From NCBI GenBank assembly GCA_910587665.1, contig CAJUMZ010000002.1, forward strand, positions 189,269 through 253,268: DNA of 64,000 bases. The letters are read 5' to 3'. Made by a program: the position numbers and the translations under genes. The DNA is from an uncultured Muribaculum sp. (lineage in GTDB: Bacteria; Bacteroidota; Bacteroidia; Bacteroidales; Muribaculaceae). The notes below the pieces were generated by a model. That model ran no database searches. It was given only the letters and a program-made list of their open reading frames with translations, and was not told where the DNA came from. Below are positions 51,352 to 60,627 of the stretch, piece after piece. Each line of letters begins with the position of its first letter. Positions within the stretch are counted from its first letter, which is position 1.

Positions 51352-52767
51352 ATGAATTTAGCCGAAAGGATAGACTCTACGCTTTTCCATACAGTCGGAG
51401 ACACAGCCGACTCACTTGACCGTCCCTGCTACGTGGTGGGCGGATATGTACGCGATATATTCCTGTGCCGCCACTCCAAGGATGTCGATTTCGTAACTGT
51501 CGGGAGCGGCATTGAAGTAGCCGAGGCAGTCGCTAAAAAGCTTGGCAAGGGCACACATTGCAATGTATTCAAGAATTTCGGCACCGCACAGGTGAAACAC
51601 CGTGGCGTGGAGCTTGAGTTTGTGGGTGCGCGACGCGAATCCTACACCCACGACAGCCGTAAGCCTATCGTTGAAGACGGTACCCTTGACGATGACCTCG
51701 CGCGACGCGACTTTACCATCAATGCAATGGCGATCTCTGTCAACAGCTCCACATTCGGCGACCTTGTGGATCCTTATGACGGAGTCGCCGACCTTGACCG
51801 CCAGCTTATACGCACGCCACTCGACCCCGACATCACGTTCAGCGACGACCCGTTGCGTATGATGCGCGCCATACGCTTTGCCACACAACTTGGATTTACA
51901 ATATTCGACGAGACATTTGACGCGATAACCCGCAATGCCTCACGCATAGAGATCATCTCACGGGAGCGCATAGCCGACGAACTTATGAAAATCATGGCGT
52001 CGCCCGTGCCTTCCATAGGCTGGTATCTCCTTGACAGTTGCAAACTGCTCCCCTACATCCTCCCAGAACTTGATGCAATGAAGGGAGTGCAGACAGTCCA
52101 CGGACGCGGACACAAGGACAATTTCGGACATACCCTGCAGGTGCTTGACAATGTGGCGCGCAAAAGCGACAATGTGTGGCTACGTTGGGCGGCTCTGTTC
52201 CACGACATCGCCAAACCGGTCACCAAGCGCTGGGACGACAGGCTCGGATGGACATTCCATAACCATAACTTCATAGGTGCGCGCATGTTGCCGCGCATAT
52301 TCCGCAATATGCGCCTGCCGTTAAATGAAAAGATGAAGTATGTGCAAAAAATGATCGAACTCCACATGCGCCCCATCGCCTTAGTGGAGGAAGAGGTGAC
52401 CGACTCGGCTGTAAGGCGCATGCTCTTTGAGGCAGGTGACGACATTGAGGATCTCATGACCCTTTGTGAAGCTGACATCACCTCTAAAAATCAGGAAAAA
52501 GTGCGCCGCTACCTTGACAATTTCAAACTTGTGCGCAATAAGATGATTGAACTTGAGGAGAAAGACCGCATCCGTAACTTCCAGCCGCCTGTGACCGGAG
52601 AAGAGATCATGCAGATTTTCAATCTTCCTCCCTCAAAAGAAGTCGGTATTATAAAAGAGAGCATCAAAAACGCCATACTTGACGGCATAATCCCCAACGA
52701 GCGGGAAGCGGCACTTGACTTCATGTACAAGACCGCCGACACGCTCGGCATCACTTACAGTAGGTGA
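51352..52767 (+). CDS. cca: CCA tRNA nucleotidyltransferase / poly(A) polymerase family with HD domain
   Basis: A 471-residue enzyme. The head domain has VVGGYVRDIFL and the catalytic DVDF (about 40-45), then RRDFTINAMAI (about 124) and RMMRAIRFATQLGF, the class II nucleotidyltransferase signature. An HD domain follows with WLRWAALFHDIAKP (about 280) and HNHNFIGARM. It adds or repairs the 3' CCA of tRNA. Its last 17 bases overlap the 3' end of a convergent gene, so the two transcripts would pair. Confidence 0.94.
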   Translation: MNLAERIDSTLFHTVGDTADSLDRPCYVVGGYVRDIFLCRHSKDVDFVTVGSGIEVAEAVAKKLGKGTHCNVFKNFGTAQVKHRGVELEFVGARRESYTHDSRKPIVEDGTLDDDLARRDFTINAMAISVNSSTFGDLVDPYDGVADLDRQLIRTPLDPDITFSDDPLRMMRAIRFATQLGFTIFDETFDAITRNASRIEIISRERIADELMKIMASPVPSIGWYLLDSCKLLPYILPELDAMKGVQTVHGRGHKDNFGHTLQVLDNVARKSDNVWLRWAALFHDIAKPVTKRWDDRLGWTFHNHNFIGARMLPRIFRNMRLPLNEKMKYVQKMIELHMRPIALVEEEVTDSAVRRMLFEAGDDIEDLMTLCEADITSKNQEKVRRYLDNFKLVRNKMIELEEKDRIRNFQPPVTGEEIMQIFNLPPSKEVGIIKESIKNAILDGIIPNEREAALDFMYKTADTLGITYSR

Positions 52768-53644
52768 TCTTGCGCTCGTTCCAGGCAACAAGATTTTTAT
52801 TCCTGTATCGGCGCATCACAGTCCAGTTGCCGTGTGAGTCGTACTCATAATCATATGTATCGACAATACCACCTGACTGTATTTCCGCCACGACATCATC
52901 TTGACTATTGTAAGTATATCTCACGATTAAAGGCTCTGAATCGTGCCCCGGGAGCATATACACATGGGCTTCCTTTACGCGCCGGCGATTGTCAAAAAAG
53001 CATTTAAACGTGACGTAGCGCGACTGAACTATGGCACATGAGGTATAATAGAGCGCGGTAAGCTGCAATTCTCCCGACGCATCATAGTCCCTCACCGCCT
53101 CACACTCCTCACTATACACATATTGCCTGCGTGATCCGCTTGTTGAGCGTATCTCCGCAAGTTCCCCCGACTCGGTGTAATGATATTTTTCTTTCTCGGA
53201 GGAATGAAAATGCAACACATAGTCAATACGGTGGTCAGGAGTATAGCCATATGAGTCATTTACAATCCCTGCCGGCACATTAAGCATACCGTATTTGCCC
53301 GACACCATGACATCATGACCGTCAAAGCCGACAAGAGTCATGATATTGCCTGACGTGTCGAAACATACGGAACACATCTTGCGCGGGATCTCCCGGCGGA
53401 TGACATTCCCGTCATCGCCTATCGTAAAATCAACCTCAACATCATTCACCAACTCGACATTGCCTCTAAGTCCGAATTTCTCCCTTGGCGAAATCTCCGC
53501 CACCTTCGACAACGGCACGTTAATGTCAGGTAAAAGCCGGGCAAGCAATGCCGACCTCTCAATGTCGTCATGTTCCTTTAATTCACCGCATTCTTCAAGA
53601 CAAAACAGCCTGAAATTTTTCATATACATCACTTTCCTACTCAT
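52751..53644 (-). CDS. Uncharacterised protein with YD/RHS-like repeats
   Basis: A protein of about 297 residues (from ATG 53644; an ATG at 53668 adds eight). It has no signal peptide or membrane helix. The C-terminal half contains Tyr-Asp/Tyr-Thr repeats: HYTESGELAEIRSTSGS, DYDASGELQLTALYY, YTYNSQDDVVAEIQSGG and YDYEYDSHGNWTVMRRY, like YD or WG wrapping repeats of Bacteroidota and RHS proteins. The N-terminal part (GLRGNVELVNDVEVDFTIGD) reads like the same repeats degraded. Function is unknown. It overlaps cca at the 3' end. Confidence 0.75.
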   Translation of the reverse strand: MSRKVMYMKNFRLFCLEECGELKEHDDIERSALLARLLPDINVPLSKVAEISPREKFGLRGNVELVNDVEVDFTIGDDGNVIRREIPRKMCSVCFDTSGNIMTLVGFDGHDVMVSGKYGMLNVPAGIVNDSYGYTPDHRIDYVLHFHSSEKEKYHYTESGELAEIRSTSGSRRQYVYSEECEAVRDYDASGELQLTALYYTSCAIVQSRYVTFKCFFDNRRRVKEAHVYMLPGHDSEPLIVRYTYNSQDDVVAEIQSGGIVDTYDYEYDSHGNWTVMRRYRNKNLVAWNERKITYCK

Positions 53645-53668
53645 ATAACTATGCCTCGCCCATGGCAT

Positions 53669-54099
53669 ATTATCATAAAAAAGAAGCGTGGACGATGTTC
53701 AGTCTATCATTTACGAGGCATCGCCAAACGCCCATACCGAGATAAACAGCCCACCCCACGCCTTGCCAATATGGCGAGTCTCAATCGAGACTGGCTATAC
53801 GACACGCGGAGCGTCTTACTGCTAATCCTTCGGCATTGAAAAAACTTCAGACAGCAAAACTGCTGAAGGTTGGCGATTTTCGTAAAAAGGATAAAGCTAA
53901 AACGCTTCAAAACATATGTAATCCGGAATCCCCGGAACTACCTGCAAAGATAATAACTTTTCATGTAACTATAAGCAACTTCAATACCAATATAGTTCAC
54001 GACAACCTATACATGTCGCTTTCTTCACAAAGACCAATGTTAATACGGTAGGCTGATTTCAAAAAGCGCATAAATTACATATATGTGTCGATAATTTAT
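53669..54099. other. Intergenic region without a recognised gene
   Basis: About 430 bp between the YD-repeat gene and the Schlafen-like pseudogene. Short open frames occur on both strands but use TTG or unlikely starts and show no family pattern. Two small inverted repeats are visible: AGTCTC-AATC-GAGACT near 53778 and CTTCAG...CTGAAG near 53845-53868. Nothing further is supported. Confidence 0.55.
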
Positions 54100-54107
54100 T
54101 ATATTTG
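54100..54107 (+). promoter_or_regulatory. -7 element of the Schlafen-like gene
   Basis: TATATTTG, a full TAnnTTTG match, 19 bp before ATG 54126. It excludes an ATG at 54105, which lies within it. No clear -33 TTTG. Confidence 0.5.
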
Positions 54108-54125
54108 CAACATACCATCGAAAGT

Positions 54126-55596
54126 ATGCCACTGACACAAAATGAAATCAGATCGCTATTGAGCGACATAGAGAATGAACATGTAGAGAGAACAACATCC
54201 ACTGACAACACAAAAAAGATGTCGGAGGCAATATGCTCTTTTGCCAATGGTATTCGCAACACAAATAGACCCGGATATTTCATCATTGGAGCTCAAGATG
54301 ATGGCAAACTTGACGGACAACGTTTTTCAGACGAACAACTCCGGGCATACGCCGGATTAAGGAACAGCGGTACGATTCTGCCGCCTCCGGCAATGATGGT
54401 CTATAAGGAATCATTTGATGATGGTGAGGTTGCCATAATAGAAGTTCAGCCAAGCGAAGATACCCCGTGCGCTACAAAGGCGTGATCTGGATTCGTATCG
54501 GCGCACGTAAAGCGGAAGCAAATACCGAGGAAGAACGGATTTTGACCGAGAAAGGGCAAGCACACAGTTCATCTTTTGATGGCCGCCCATGCAGGGAAGC
54601 TACTATTGACAATTTAGATACCGACCTATTCAAGAACGAATATTTGGCAAAAGCCGTTGCACCACAGACGCTTGCAAAAGACAAACGGACTACGGTTCAA
54701 CAAATGGCATCATTGCGGCTGTTTGACACACGCTATAATTGCCCGACCTACGCAGGATTATTGCTTCTTGGCATTGACCCGCAATATTTTATACCCGGAG
54801 CCTATATCCAATATGTGAAATTCGCAGGGAAAAATCGTGCAACTAAGGCGTTGAAAGAAAACCGTTTCAAAGGCAATCTCATTTCAATGCTCAAGGAGTT
54901 GGAGTATTTCATCAAGTATTCCATTGAATACAACCGGCCTGAATTTGTCAGCGTTTTGCGTGAAGAGCCGCGCATCAACTATCCGTGGGAGGCAATCCGA
55001 GAACTGGCGATGAACGCCGTAATGCACTGGGCATATAACGGCAATAACTCCCCGATAAAGTTTTACGAATATAGCGACCGCATTGAAATAGACAATCCCG
55101 GAAACCTGTATGGCAAGGTTAATCTTGAGAATTTCCCGAATGAAACAGACTATCGAAATCCCAACATCGCCGAAATTATGCTCAATCTTGGTTATGTCAA
55201 CAGATTTGGCAGCGGAGTGAATACCGTTTCAACCTTATTGGAAGAAAACGGAAACCCTCCCGCACAATTCCTATTGAGTGACTATACCACGTTCAAGGTT
55301 GTTGTGGAAAATGCCGATGTCATAGAAAGTGGCTCCGATGGCACAGAAAAAACGCCCCATGTCATAGTAAATGGCACCAATGGAACGATAACCGGAACGA
55401 TACGGAACGAAATGATGTCGAAACTTTGGTGCTTGTACAAATGAAAAAGGACAAACGTATCAGTATTAAGCAGCTTTCTAAGATGTTCGGAAAATCTAAA
55501 ACATCAATGTTCCGAATAATTGAGAAACTTAAAACTGACGGTAAAATCCGCAGGATCGGCTCTGAAAAATCAGGAACTTGGGAGGTAATAGAATAA
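54126..55596 (+). pseudogene. Schlafen/AlbA_2-type ATP-binding regulator broken by two frameshifts
   Basis: Three consecutive frames together make one protein of about 490 residues. Frame 1 (54126 to about 54468): AlbA_2 domain, EAICSFANGIRN and PGYFIIGAQDDGKLDG. Frame 2 (about 54468-55444): VIWIRIGARKAEAN, then the HATPase-like part with AIRELAMNAVMHW and GNLYGKVNLENFP. Frame 3 (about 55400-55596): a winged helix, SIKQLSKMFGKSKTSMFRII and GSEKSGTWEVIE. The first break lies in a CCCC run (54469 region), where one more C restores DTPVRYKGV; the second lies near 55385-55430. Both shifts equal one missing base. Intact relatives are single proteins, often in mobile or defence regions. Confidence 0.85.
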
Positions 55597-55599
55597 TCT

Positions 55600-55635
55600 A
55601 AAATTATGCAGTTCACAGCTGCACAATTTTGTTTT
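55600..55635 (+). terminator. Terminator after the Schlafen-like gene
   Basis: AAAATT-A-TGCAG (55600-55611) pairs with CTGCA-C-AATTTT (55619-55630), one mismatch, then GTTTT. The A-rich 5' side could also make it act on the minus strand for dus. Confidence 0.75.
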
Positions 55636-55671
55636 ACCGAACCAGAGTAGCCGATTTCGTGTTTATCAGCT

Positions 55672-55818
55672 ATGGTCTATGAACTGAAAGCACGTTTCGA
55701 CTTGATACAAGGGTGTTTGGACGCTTGTGCCGAACACTCTTTCAATACACGAGCAAACAATCTTGAAAGCAAACGCAAGCATCTCAGCGAGGAACGCTAT
55801 CACGCTATGCATAAATGA
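55672..55818 (+). other. Possible 48-codon gene remnant
   Basis: An ATG-initiated frame of 48 codons (MVYELKARFDLIQGCLDACA start, ESKRKHLSEERYHAMHK end). It is basic and helix-rich and reads like the tail of a larger protein, but I cannot name a family and no promoter is visible. It may be debris next to the frameshifted regulator. Confidence 0.3.
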
Positions 55819-55847
55819 TATATAACTCAGCTCCAATCCTTACATGG

Positions 55848-56774
55848 CTAACAACCGAAAGTGGAGAGGGCGGCTTGGTATTTGGGGAGGGTGGCGGACT
55901 TTTTGATTAGTTTGAAGGGTTTGTGTCCGATTTCGGGTTCAAGGTAATCCCAGAAGGGTTTTATCTTCATGAGTATCTGAATATCGCCGCAAAGTGTTGC
56001 GGCATAATGGTCAAAAATCGAGTCATGCAGGCGCATGATTTTTTCAAGACGCTCTTCGGCGGTCCATTCTCTTCCCTCGCGCCACTCTGCTATTAGCGAA
56101 GGGCGAGCGAGTATGCCCCTGCCTATCATTGCGCCGTCGACACAGGCGAGTGCAGAATCAATATCGGTTGGGGTAAGAATATCGCCGTTGAATATGACAG
56201 GATGATGCAATAAAGCCCTCAATTCATTGTAATGATCCATGTAAAGCTCGCCACCATACTGCTGAGTGGCGATGCGCGGATGCACTGTCACATGGTCAAG
56301 GGGCATACTATTGAGCAACGGCACTATTGCCCGAAAATCGTCAGGTGACGTAACGCCAAGCCTCATCTTTACAGAAAACTTAACATCGCGACGGGAATTT
56401 ACCACATCAGCAATCTTCTCCATCTCCGAAAGATTTACAAGCAGACCGGCACCCCTTCCTTTCTTTACCTGCGGAGGAAACGGACATCCAAGATTAAGGT
56501 CAATCCGATCATAACCTGCCGCCACTACGGCATCGACAAGAAGAGTAAACTCGTCAACATCGCGAAAGATTATCTGAGGTAATAGATTCATCCCGTCATT
56601 AAAATCTGACGTGATGTCACGCAAGTCACGACGGCGTATGTCGCCATGCTCGACCCTTATAAACGGGGAGCAGTAAAGAGAATCCTCTCCCCCGTAGATC
56701 AGCGAATGAAAATGACGGAATGGAGCATCGGTATACCCCTGCATAGGGGCTATGGCAATAATTTTCTTATCCAT
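55848..56774 (-). CDS. dus: tRNA-dihydrouridine synthase family protein
   Basis: A 308-residue FMN-dependent TIM-barrel enzyme. APMQGYTDAPFRHFH opens the barrel, the catalytic Cys is in DLNLGCPFPPQVKKGRGAGL (about residue 99), the FMN phosphate site includes VHPRIATQQYGG, and VDGAMIGRGILARPSLI is at about 225. It reduces specific uridines in tRNA. It is the last gene of the recJ-recQ-dus unit, seven bases after recQ. Confidence 0.92.
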   Translation of the reverse strand: MDKKIIAIAPMQGYTDAPFRHFHSLIYGGEDSLYCSPFIRVEHGDIRRRDLRDITSDFNDGMNLLPQIIFRDVDEFTLLVDAVVAAGYDRIDLNLGCPFPPQVKKGRGAGLLVNLSEMEKIADVVNSRRDVKFSVKMRLGVTSPDDFRAIVPLLNSMPLDHVTVHPRIATQQYGGELYMDHYNELRALLHHPVIFNGDILTPTDIDSALACVDGAMIGRGILARPSLIAEWREGREWTAEERLEKIMRLHDSIFDHYAATLCGDIQILMKIKPFWDYLEPEIGHKPFKLIKKSATLPKYQAALSTFGC

Positions 56775-56781
56775 ATCAATA

Positions 56782-58674
56782 TTATTTCTTAGATATCATG
56801 TCGCCGTCGCCTATTTTAAGCACCCCCCTTGCAACAAGACGGCGCACTTCCGCTATGACAACTTCCTTTTTACATGACGATTCATTTATAAGATAGCCCA
56901 ATGAACGAGGCTGTCTCTCCACCATATAGAGCAATGAACCTGTAAGCCCGTCGGGCGCATGAACACGGGGTCGGCGACTGCGGCATACATCACACTTCCC
57001 GCAGTCAGCAGCAGGCTTTTCCCCAAAGTAGCGAAGCATTATGTTGACGCGACAATCATCATCGGCAAACGCAAACCGCTTCATCGCCTCCACTCGCCTG
57101 ACAAGACGCTCGCGCTGATGCTCGTAGACAGCAAGCGGCAACGCTATGTATCGTGGAAGCTCGCGTGATGTGGTATAGTAAAGATAGGGCGTACTCTTGC
57201 GCGGTATATACTGCAATATGTGCATGCGCGACAACTTCAACAACGTCTCATACACAAGCTGCTCCGAGACCTCGGCACGACGGGAGATAACCGACTCGTT
57301 GACATATACAAAATCGGCAAATAATCCCGTGTAGCTGCGCAGCAGCACGTTAAACACCGACTCTTCCTCGGGCAACAGACTTATCGAATAAAATTCCTCT
57401 TTTTTTGCCACAATCATTACACGCGACTGCATAGAGACCTCTTCGATAAACTCAAAATATCCCGCCTGGGTAAGCAGCTGCATAGCGTTGCGAGTGGGTA
57501 TGGGCGGAAGCCCGTAGGTCTTTACAAACAGAGCAAAATTGAATTCAAACACCATATTATATCCGCTACCTACGGCTACTTCCACAAAGTTGCCCGCAAG
57601 CTCATATACACGGCGTATAAACTCCTTGTCGGGAAATGCCTCAGAAATCATGCGTGAAAGCCTCGCCTTGTCTGTCCTTGCCACAAGAAGCACGGCAAAC
57701 GATTCCTTACCGTCACGACCTGCGCGACCCGCCTCCTGATAGTACTCCTCAAGCGATGACGGAAGGTCATAGTGAACCACGAGCCGTACATCGGGCTTGT
57801 CAATGCCCATGCCGAATGCGTTGGTAGCTACAATAACCCTGACTTCATCATTCTTCCATGCCCGCTGACGCTCGTTTTTATCCTCGATGTCAAGACCTGC
57901 ATGATAAAATCCAGCAGAGATACCGGCATCGTTGAGCATAGCGGCAATCTCACGCGTACGCTTGCGCGACCTTACATACACAATCGCACTCCCTCCGGTT
58001 GAAGCAAGAATGTTGACAAGCTGGCGATCCTTATATATGTCGTTGCGCACAATATAAGATAGATTGTCACGCGAAAAACTTTTGGCAAATACACGCTTTT
58101 CGTCAAATCCGAGTCGCGCCATTATATCATCGACCACCTCAGGCGTGGCGGAAGCGGTAAGCGCGAGCACCGGCGCATCCGGGAAATATTCCCTCAATTC
58201 GCCTATCTTCAGGTAAGACGGGCGAAAATCATAGCCCCACTGTGATATACAATGGGCCTCATCGACCACTATAAGGCTGACTTCTATCTCACGCAATACG
58301 GCTACGAACAACTCGGAGCGCAATTTTTCAGGCGACACGTATAGCAGCTTCAACTTGCCGAGCCGACAGCGGTCAAATACAAGATTCTGCTCCCCGCGTG
58401 TAAGCCCGGCATGAAGATATGAAGCCTTGATACCACGGTCGCGCAGATTGTCGACCTGATCTTTCATCAGCGAGATCAAAGGGGTGACCACGACAGTCAA
58501 CCCGGGGAGAAGCATCGCCGGCACCTGAAACGTGATTGACTTTCCTCCCCCGGTCGGTAGAAGCCCAAGCGTGTCATGACCTGCAAGCACCGACTCTATG
58601 ATGTCGAGCTGCAAGGGGCGGAAATCATCGTAGCCCCAATAGCGTGACAATATGTCGGGGGGAGATAGCGGCAT
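56782..58674 (-). CDS. recQ: RecQ-family DNA helicase
   Basis: I take ATG 58674 as start, giving 630 residues; a TTG at 58692 overlapping the recJ stop is possible. Helicase motifs: FRPLQLDIIESVLAG (motif 0), LLPTGGGKSITFQ (Walker A), VVDEAHCISQWGYDFRP (DEAH), LALTASATP, and ATNAFGMGIDKPDVRLVVHYDLP with QEAGRAGRDG (motifs V-VI). The RQC part has the zinc cluster CRVN...CGKCDVC near 570-600. No clear HRDC domain is present. It unwinds DNA at stalled forks in partnership with RecJ, encoded just upstream. Confidence 0.95.
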   Translation of the reverse strand: MPLSPPDILSRYWGYDDFRPLQLDIIESVLAGHDTLGLLPTGGGKSITFQVPAMLLPGLTVVVTPLISLMKDQVDNLRDRGIKASYLHAGLTRGEQNLVFDRCRLGKLKLLYVSPEKLRSELFVAVLREIEVSLIVVDEAHCISQWGYDFRPSYLKIGELREYFPDAPVLALTASATPEVVDDIMARLGFDEKRVFAKSFSRDNLSYIVRNDIYKDRQLVNILASTGGSAIVYVRSRKRTREIAAMLNDAGISAGFYHAGLDIEDKNERQRAWKNDEVRVIVATNAFGMGIDKPDVRLVVHYDLPSSLEEYYQEAGRAGRDGKESFAVLLVARTDKARLSRMISEAFPDKEFIRRVYELAGNFVEVAVGSGYNMVFEFNFALFVKTYGLPPIPTRNAMQLLTQAGYFEFIEEVSMQSRVMIVAKKEEFYSISLLPEEESVFNVLLRSYTGLFADFVYVNESVISRRAEVSEQLVYETLLKLSRMHILQYIPRKSTPYLYYTTSRELPRYIALPLAVYEHQRERLVRRVEAMKRFAFADDDCRVNIMLRYFGEKPAADCGKCDVCRSRRPRVHAPDGLTGSLLYMVERQPRSLGYLINESSCKKEVVIAEVRRLVARGVLKIGDGDMISKK

Positions 58675-58688
58675 AACGCGGGAAAAGA

Positions 58689-60419
58689 TCAACCGTTTGC
58701 CACGCGGATACCCTTCACTTGAAGCTGTATGCTGTTGGCCGCGCTCTGATGCTTGTTTTCCTCAATCGTATAGCATATGTCGAACGGCTTGCGTGCATGG
58801 ATATGCTCGAAATATTCGCTCATATTGAACGCGATGCCGTTAAACACCTTTCCGGATGTATTGTCGACAAGCTCAAGCTTGACATGCTCCAGATGCTTCC
58901 CGACGAGTTTGCTCGTACCGAAATCAAGCACTCCGCGAGTGCAGAACATAGGCTTCTGATTGCCCGGTCCAAACGGATTAAACTTGCGGAGCAGATTCAG
59001 GAATTCGGGCGTTATCTCTGAAAAAGCAATGTATGCGTCGATATCAAGCTGGGGTGTAAGCTGAGAGGGGAGTATGTTGTTGGCGACGTATTCCTCAAAG
59101 CGACGCGTAAACTCCGGGATATTCTCTTCTTTCATCGAAAGCCCGACGGCATATGTGTGACCGCCGAAGTTCTCAAGGAGGTCGCGAGAGGCATCTATGG
59201 CGCTGTACACGTCAAATCCTTGCACCGAGCGCGACGAGCCGGTGGCAAGCCCGTTGGACAATGTAAGCACTACCGAAGGCTTGTAATAAAGCTCGGTAAG
59301 GCGCGAGGCTACTATACCGATAATGCCTTTATGCCAGTCCTTATTGTAGATGACGATTGATTTCTTGTCGGTAAGCAGATTATCGTGACTTTCAAGGATT
59401 GTGTTTGCCTCTTCGGTTATACGCTTGTCAAGCTCCTTGCGGTCCTTGTTATACTGGTCGATATTCTTCGCCTTCTGATAGGCATCGGCAAAGTCACGCG
59501 AAACAAGAAGTTCCACAGCCTCCCTGCCGCTCTGCATACGCCCCGAAGCGTTGATGCGCGGACCAATTTTAAAGATGACGTCGCTTATCGTTATCTCACG
59601 GTTGCTCAACTGGCATATCTTTATGATTGCGCGCAGTCCCACGTTGGGATTGGAATTGATACGTTTCAATCCCCAATAGGCGAGGATGCGGTTTTCACCG
59701 ACCATAGGCACAATATCGGCGGCAATGCTTACGGCAACGAGGTCAAGCATATTTTCAAGGTCATTGCCTGCTATACCGTTGCTCTTGGCAAAAGCCTGCA
59801 TAAACTTAAAGCCTACGCCACATCCCGACAAGTGAGGACACGGATAGGTGCTGCCCTCAAGCTTCGGATTCAATATCGCGACAGCCGGCGGCAACTCTTC
59901 ATCGGGCACATGATGATCGCAGATGATAAAATCAATGCCCAGAGTGGCGGCATACTTGATTTCCTCGATTGCCTTTATGCCGCAATCAAGTATTATGATC
60001 AGTTTCACTCCCCCCTCATAGGCTTCGTCGATTGTCTTCATCGATATGCCATAGCCCTCGTCATAGCGGGTGGGAATGTAATATTCTATATTGGAGTAAA
60101 AATTTTGCAGATACTTGTAGACAAGCGCGACAGATGTAGTCCCGTCGACGTCATAATCGCCAAATACCATAATCTTCTCCTTTGACCCCATGGCTTTATT
60201 AAGCCTGTTTACAGCCTTGTCCATATCGGGCATAAGGAACGGGTCGTGCAAATCCTTGAGCGACGGATGGAAAAAACGCTCCGCCTCGTCGACCGAAGAT
60301 ATGCCTCGCTGCACCAATAGCTCGCTAATAGGATGGCACTTGGCGTATTTCGACGCCAATTCCGTCTCTAATTTTTGTTGTTCTGTAGTAAGGGGTAAGT
60401 AATTCCATTTACTTATCAT
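58689..60419 (-). CDS. recJ: Single-stranded-DNA-specific exonuclease RecJ
   Basis: A 576-residue DHH-family nuclease: MVFGDYDVDGTTSVALVY (about 80-97), the ILDCGIKA motif, ICDHHVPDEELPPAVAILNP with the DHH triad (about 150), and PRINASGRM of the DHHA1 side (about 290). The OB-fold domain follows at the C-terminus (VLDFGTSKLVGKHLEHVKLEL). RecJ degrades single strands 5' to 3' and works with RecQ in recombination and repair; the gene order recJ-recQ supports that. Confidence 0.96.
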   Translation of the reverse strand: MISKWNYLPLTTEQQKLETELASKYAKCHPISELLVQRGISSVDEAERFFHPSLKDLHDPFLMPDMDKAVNRLNKAMGSKEKIMVFGDYDVDGTTSVALVYKYLQNFYSNIEYYIPTRYDEGYGISMKTIDEAYEGGVKLIIILDCGIKAIEEIKYAATLGIDFIICDHHVPDEELPPAVAILNPKLEGSTYPCPHLSGCGVGFKFMQAFAKSNGIAGNDLENMLDLVAVSIAADIVPMVGENRILAYWGLKRINSNPNVGLRAIIKICQLSNREITISDVIFKIGPRINASGRMQSGREAVELLVSRDFADAYQKAKNIDQYNKDRKELDKRITEEANTILESHDNLLTDKKSIVIYNKDWHKGIIGIVASRLTELYYKPSVVLTLSNGLATGSSRSVQGFDVYSAIDASRDLLENFGGHTYAVGLSMKEENIPEFTRRFEEYVANNILPSQLTPQLDIDAYIAFSEITPEFLNLLRKFNPFGPGNQKPMFCTRGVLDFGTSKLVGKHLEHVKLELVDNTSGKVFNGIAFNMSEYFEHIHARKPFDICYTIEENKHQSAANSIQLQVKGIRVANG

Positions 60420-60554
60420 TTATGTTGTTATTTATTTTTTGCATAGCAAAAATGCCCATGTGTCACATGAGCTGAAGAGAGAGACAAGGCTGTCTGCGCC
60501 CGCTGTTCATCGCGTATTGGAGAGAGTCGCGAAAGCAGGCTTCACGGCATATTG

Positions 60555-60587
60555 CAAATATAGCCATTTCTTTTGAAAAAATGGCTA
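60555..60587 (-). promoter_or_regulatory. recJ operon promoter with overlapping inverted repeat
   Basis: Minus-strand TATATTTG (60562-60555) is a full -7 match. It abuts an inverted repeat TAGCCATTT (60561-60569) / AAATGGCTA (60579-60587) that covers the spacer and the expected -33 site. The leader is about 130 nt and holds a second palindrome, CATGTG-T-CACATG (60457-60469). The repeat could be an operator or the end structure of the convergently placed mscS transcript. Confidence 0.5.
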
Positions 60588-60627
60588 TACGGTTAATGCT
60601 TTTATATTAAATTAAACTTTCGGAGAG

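Noticed and set aside
53651..54051. Small ORFs in the gap before the Schlafen-like pseudogene
   Set aside because: They use weak starts, overlap each other on both strands and show no recognisable protein pattern.
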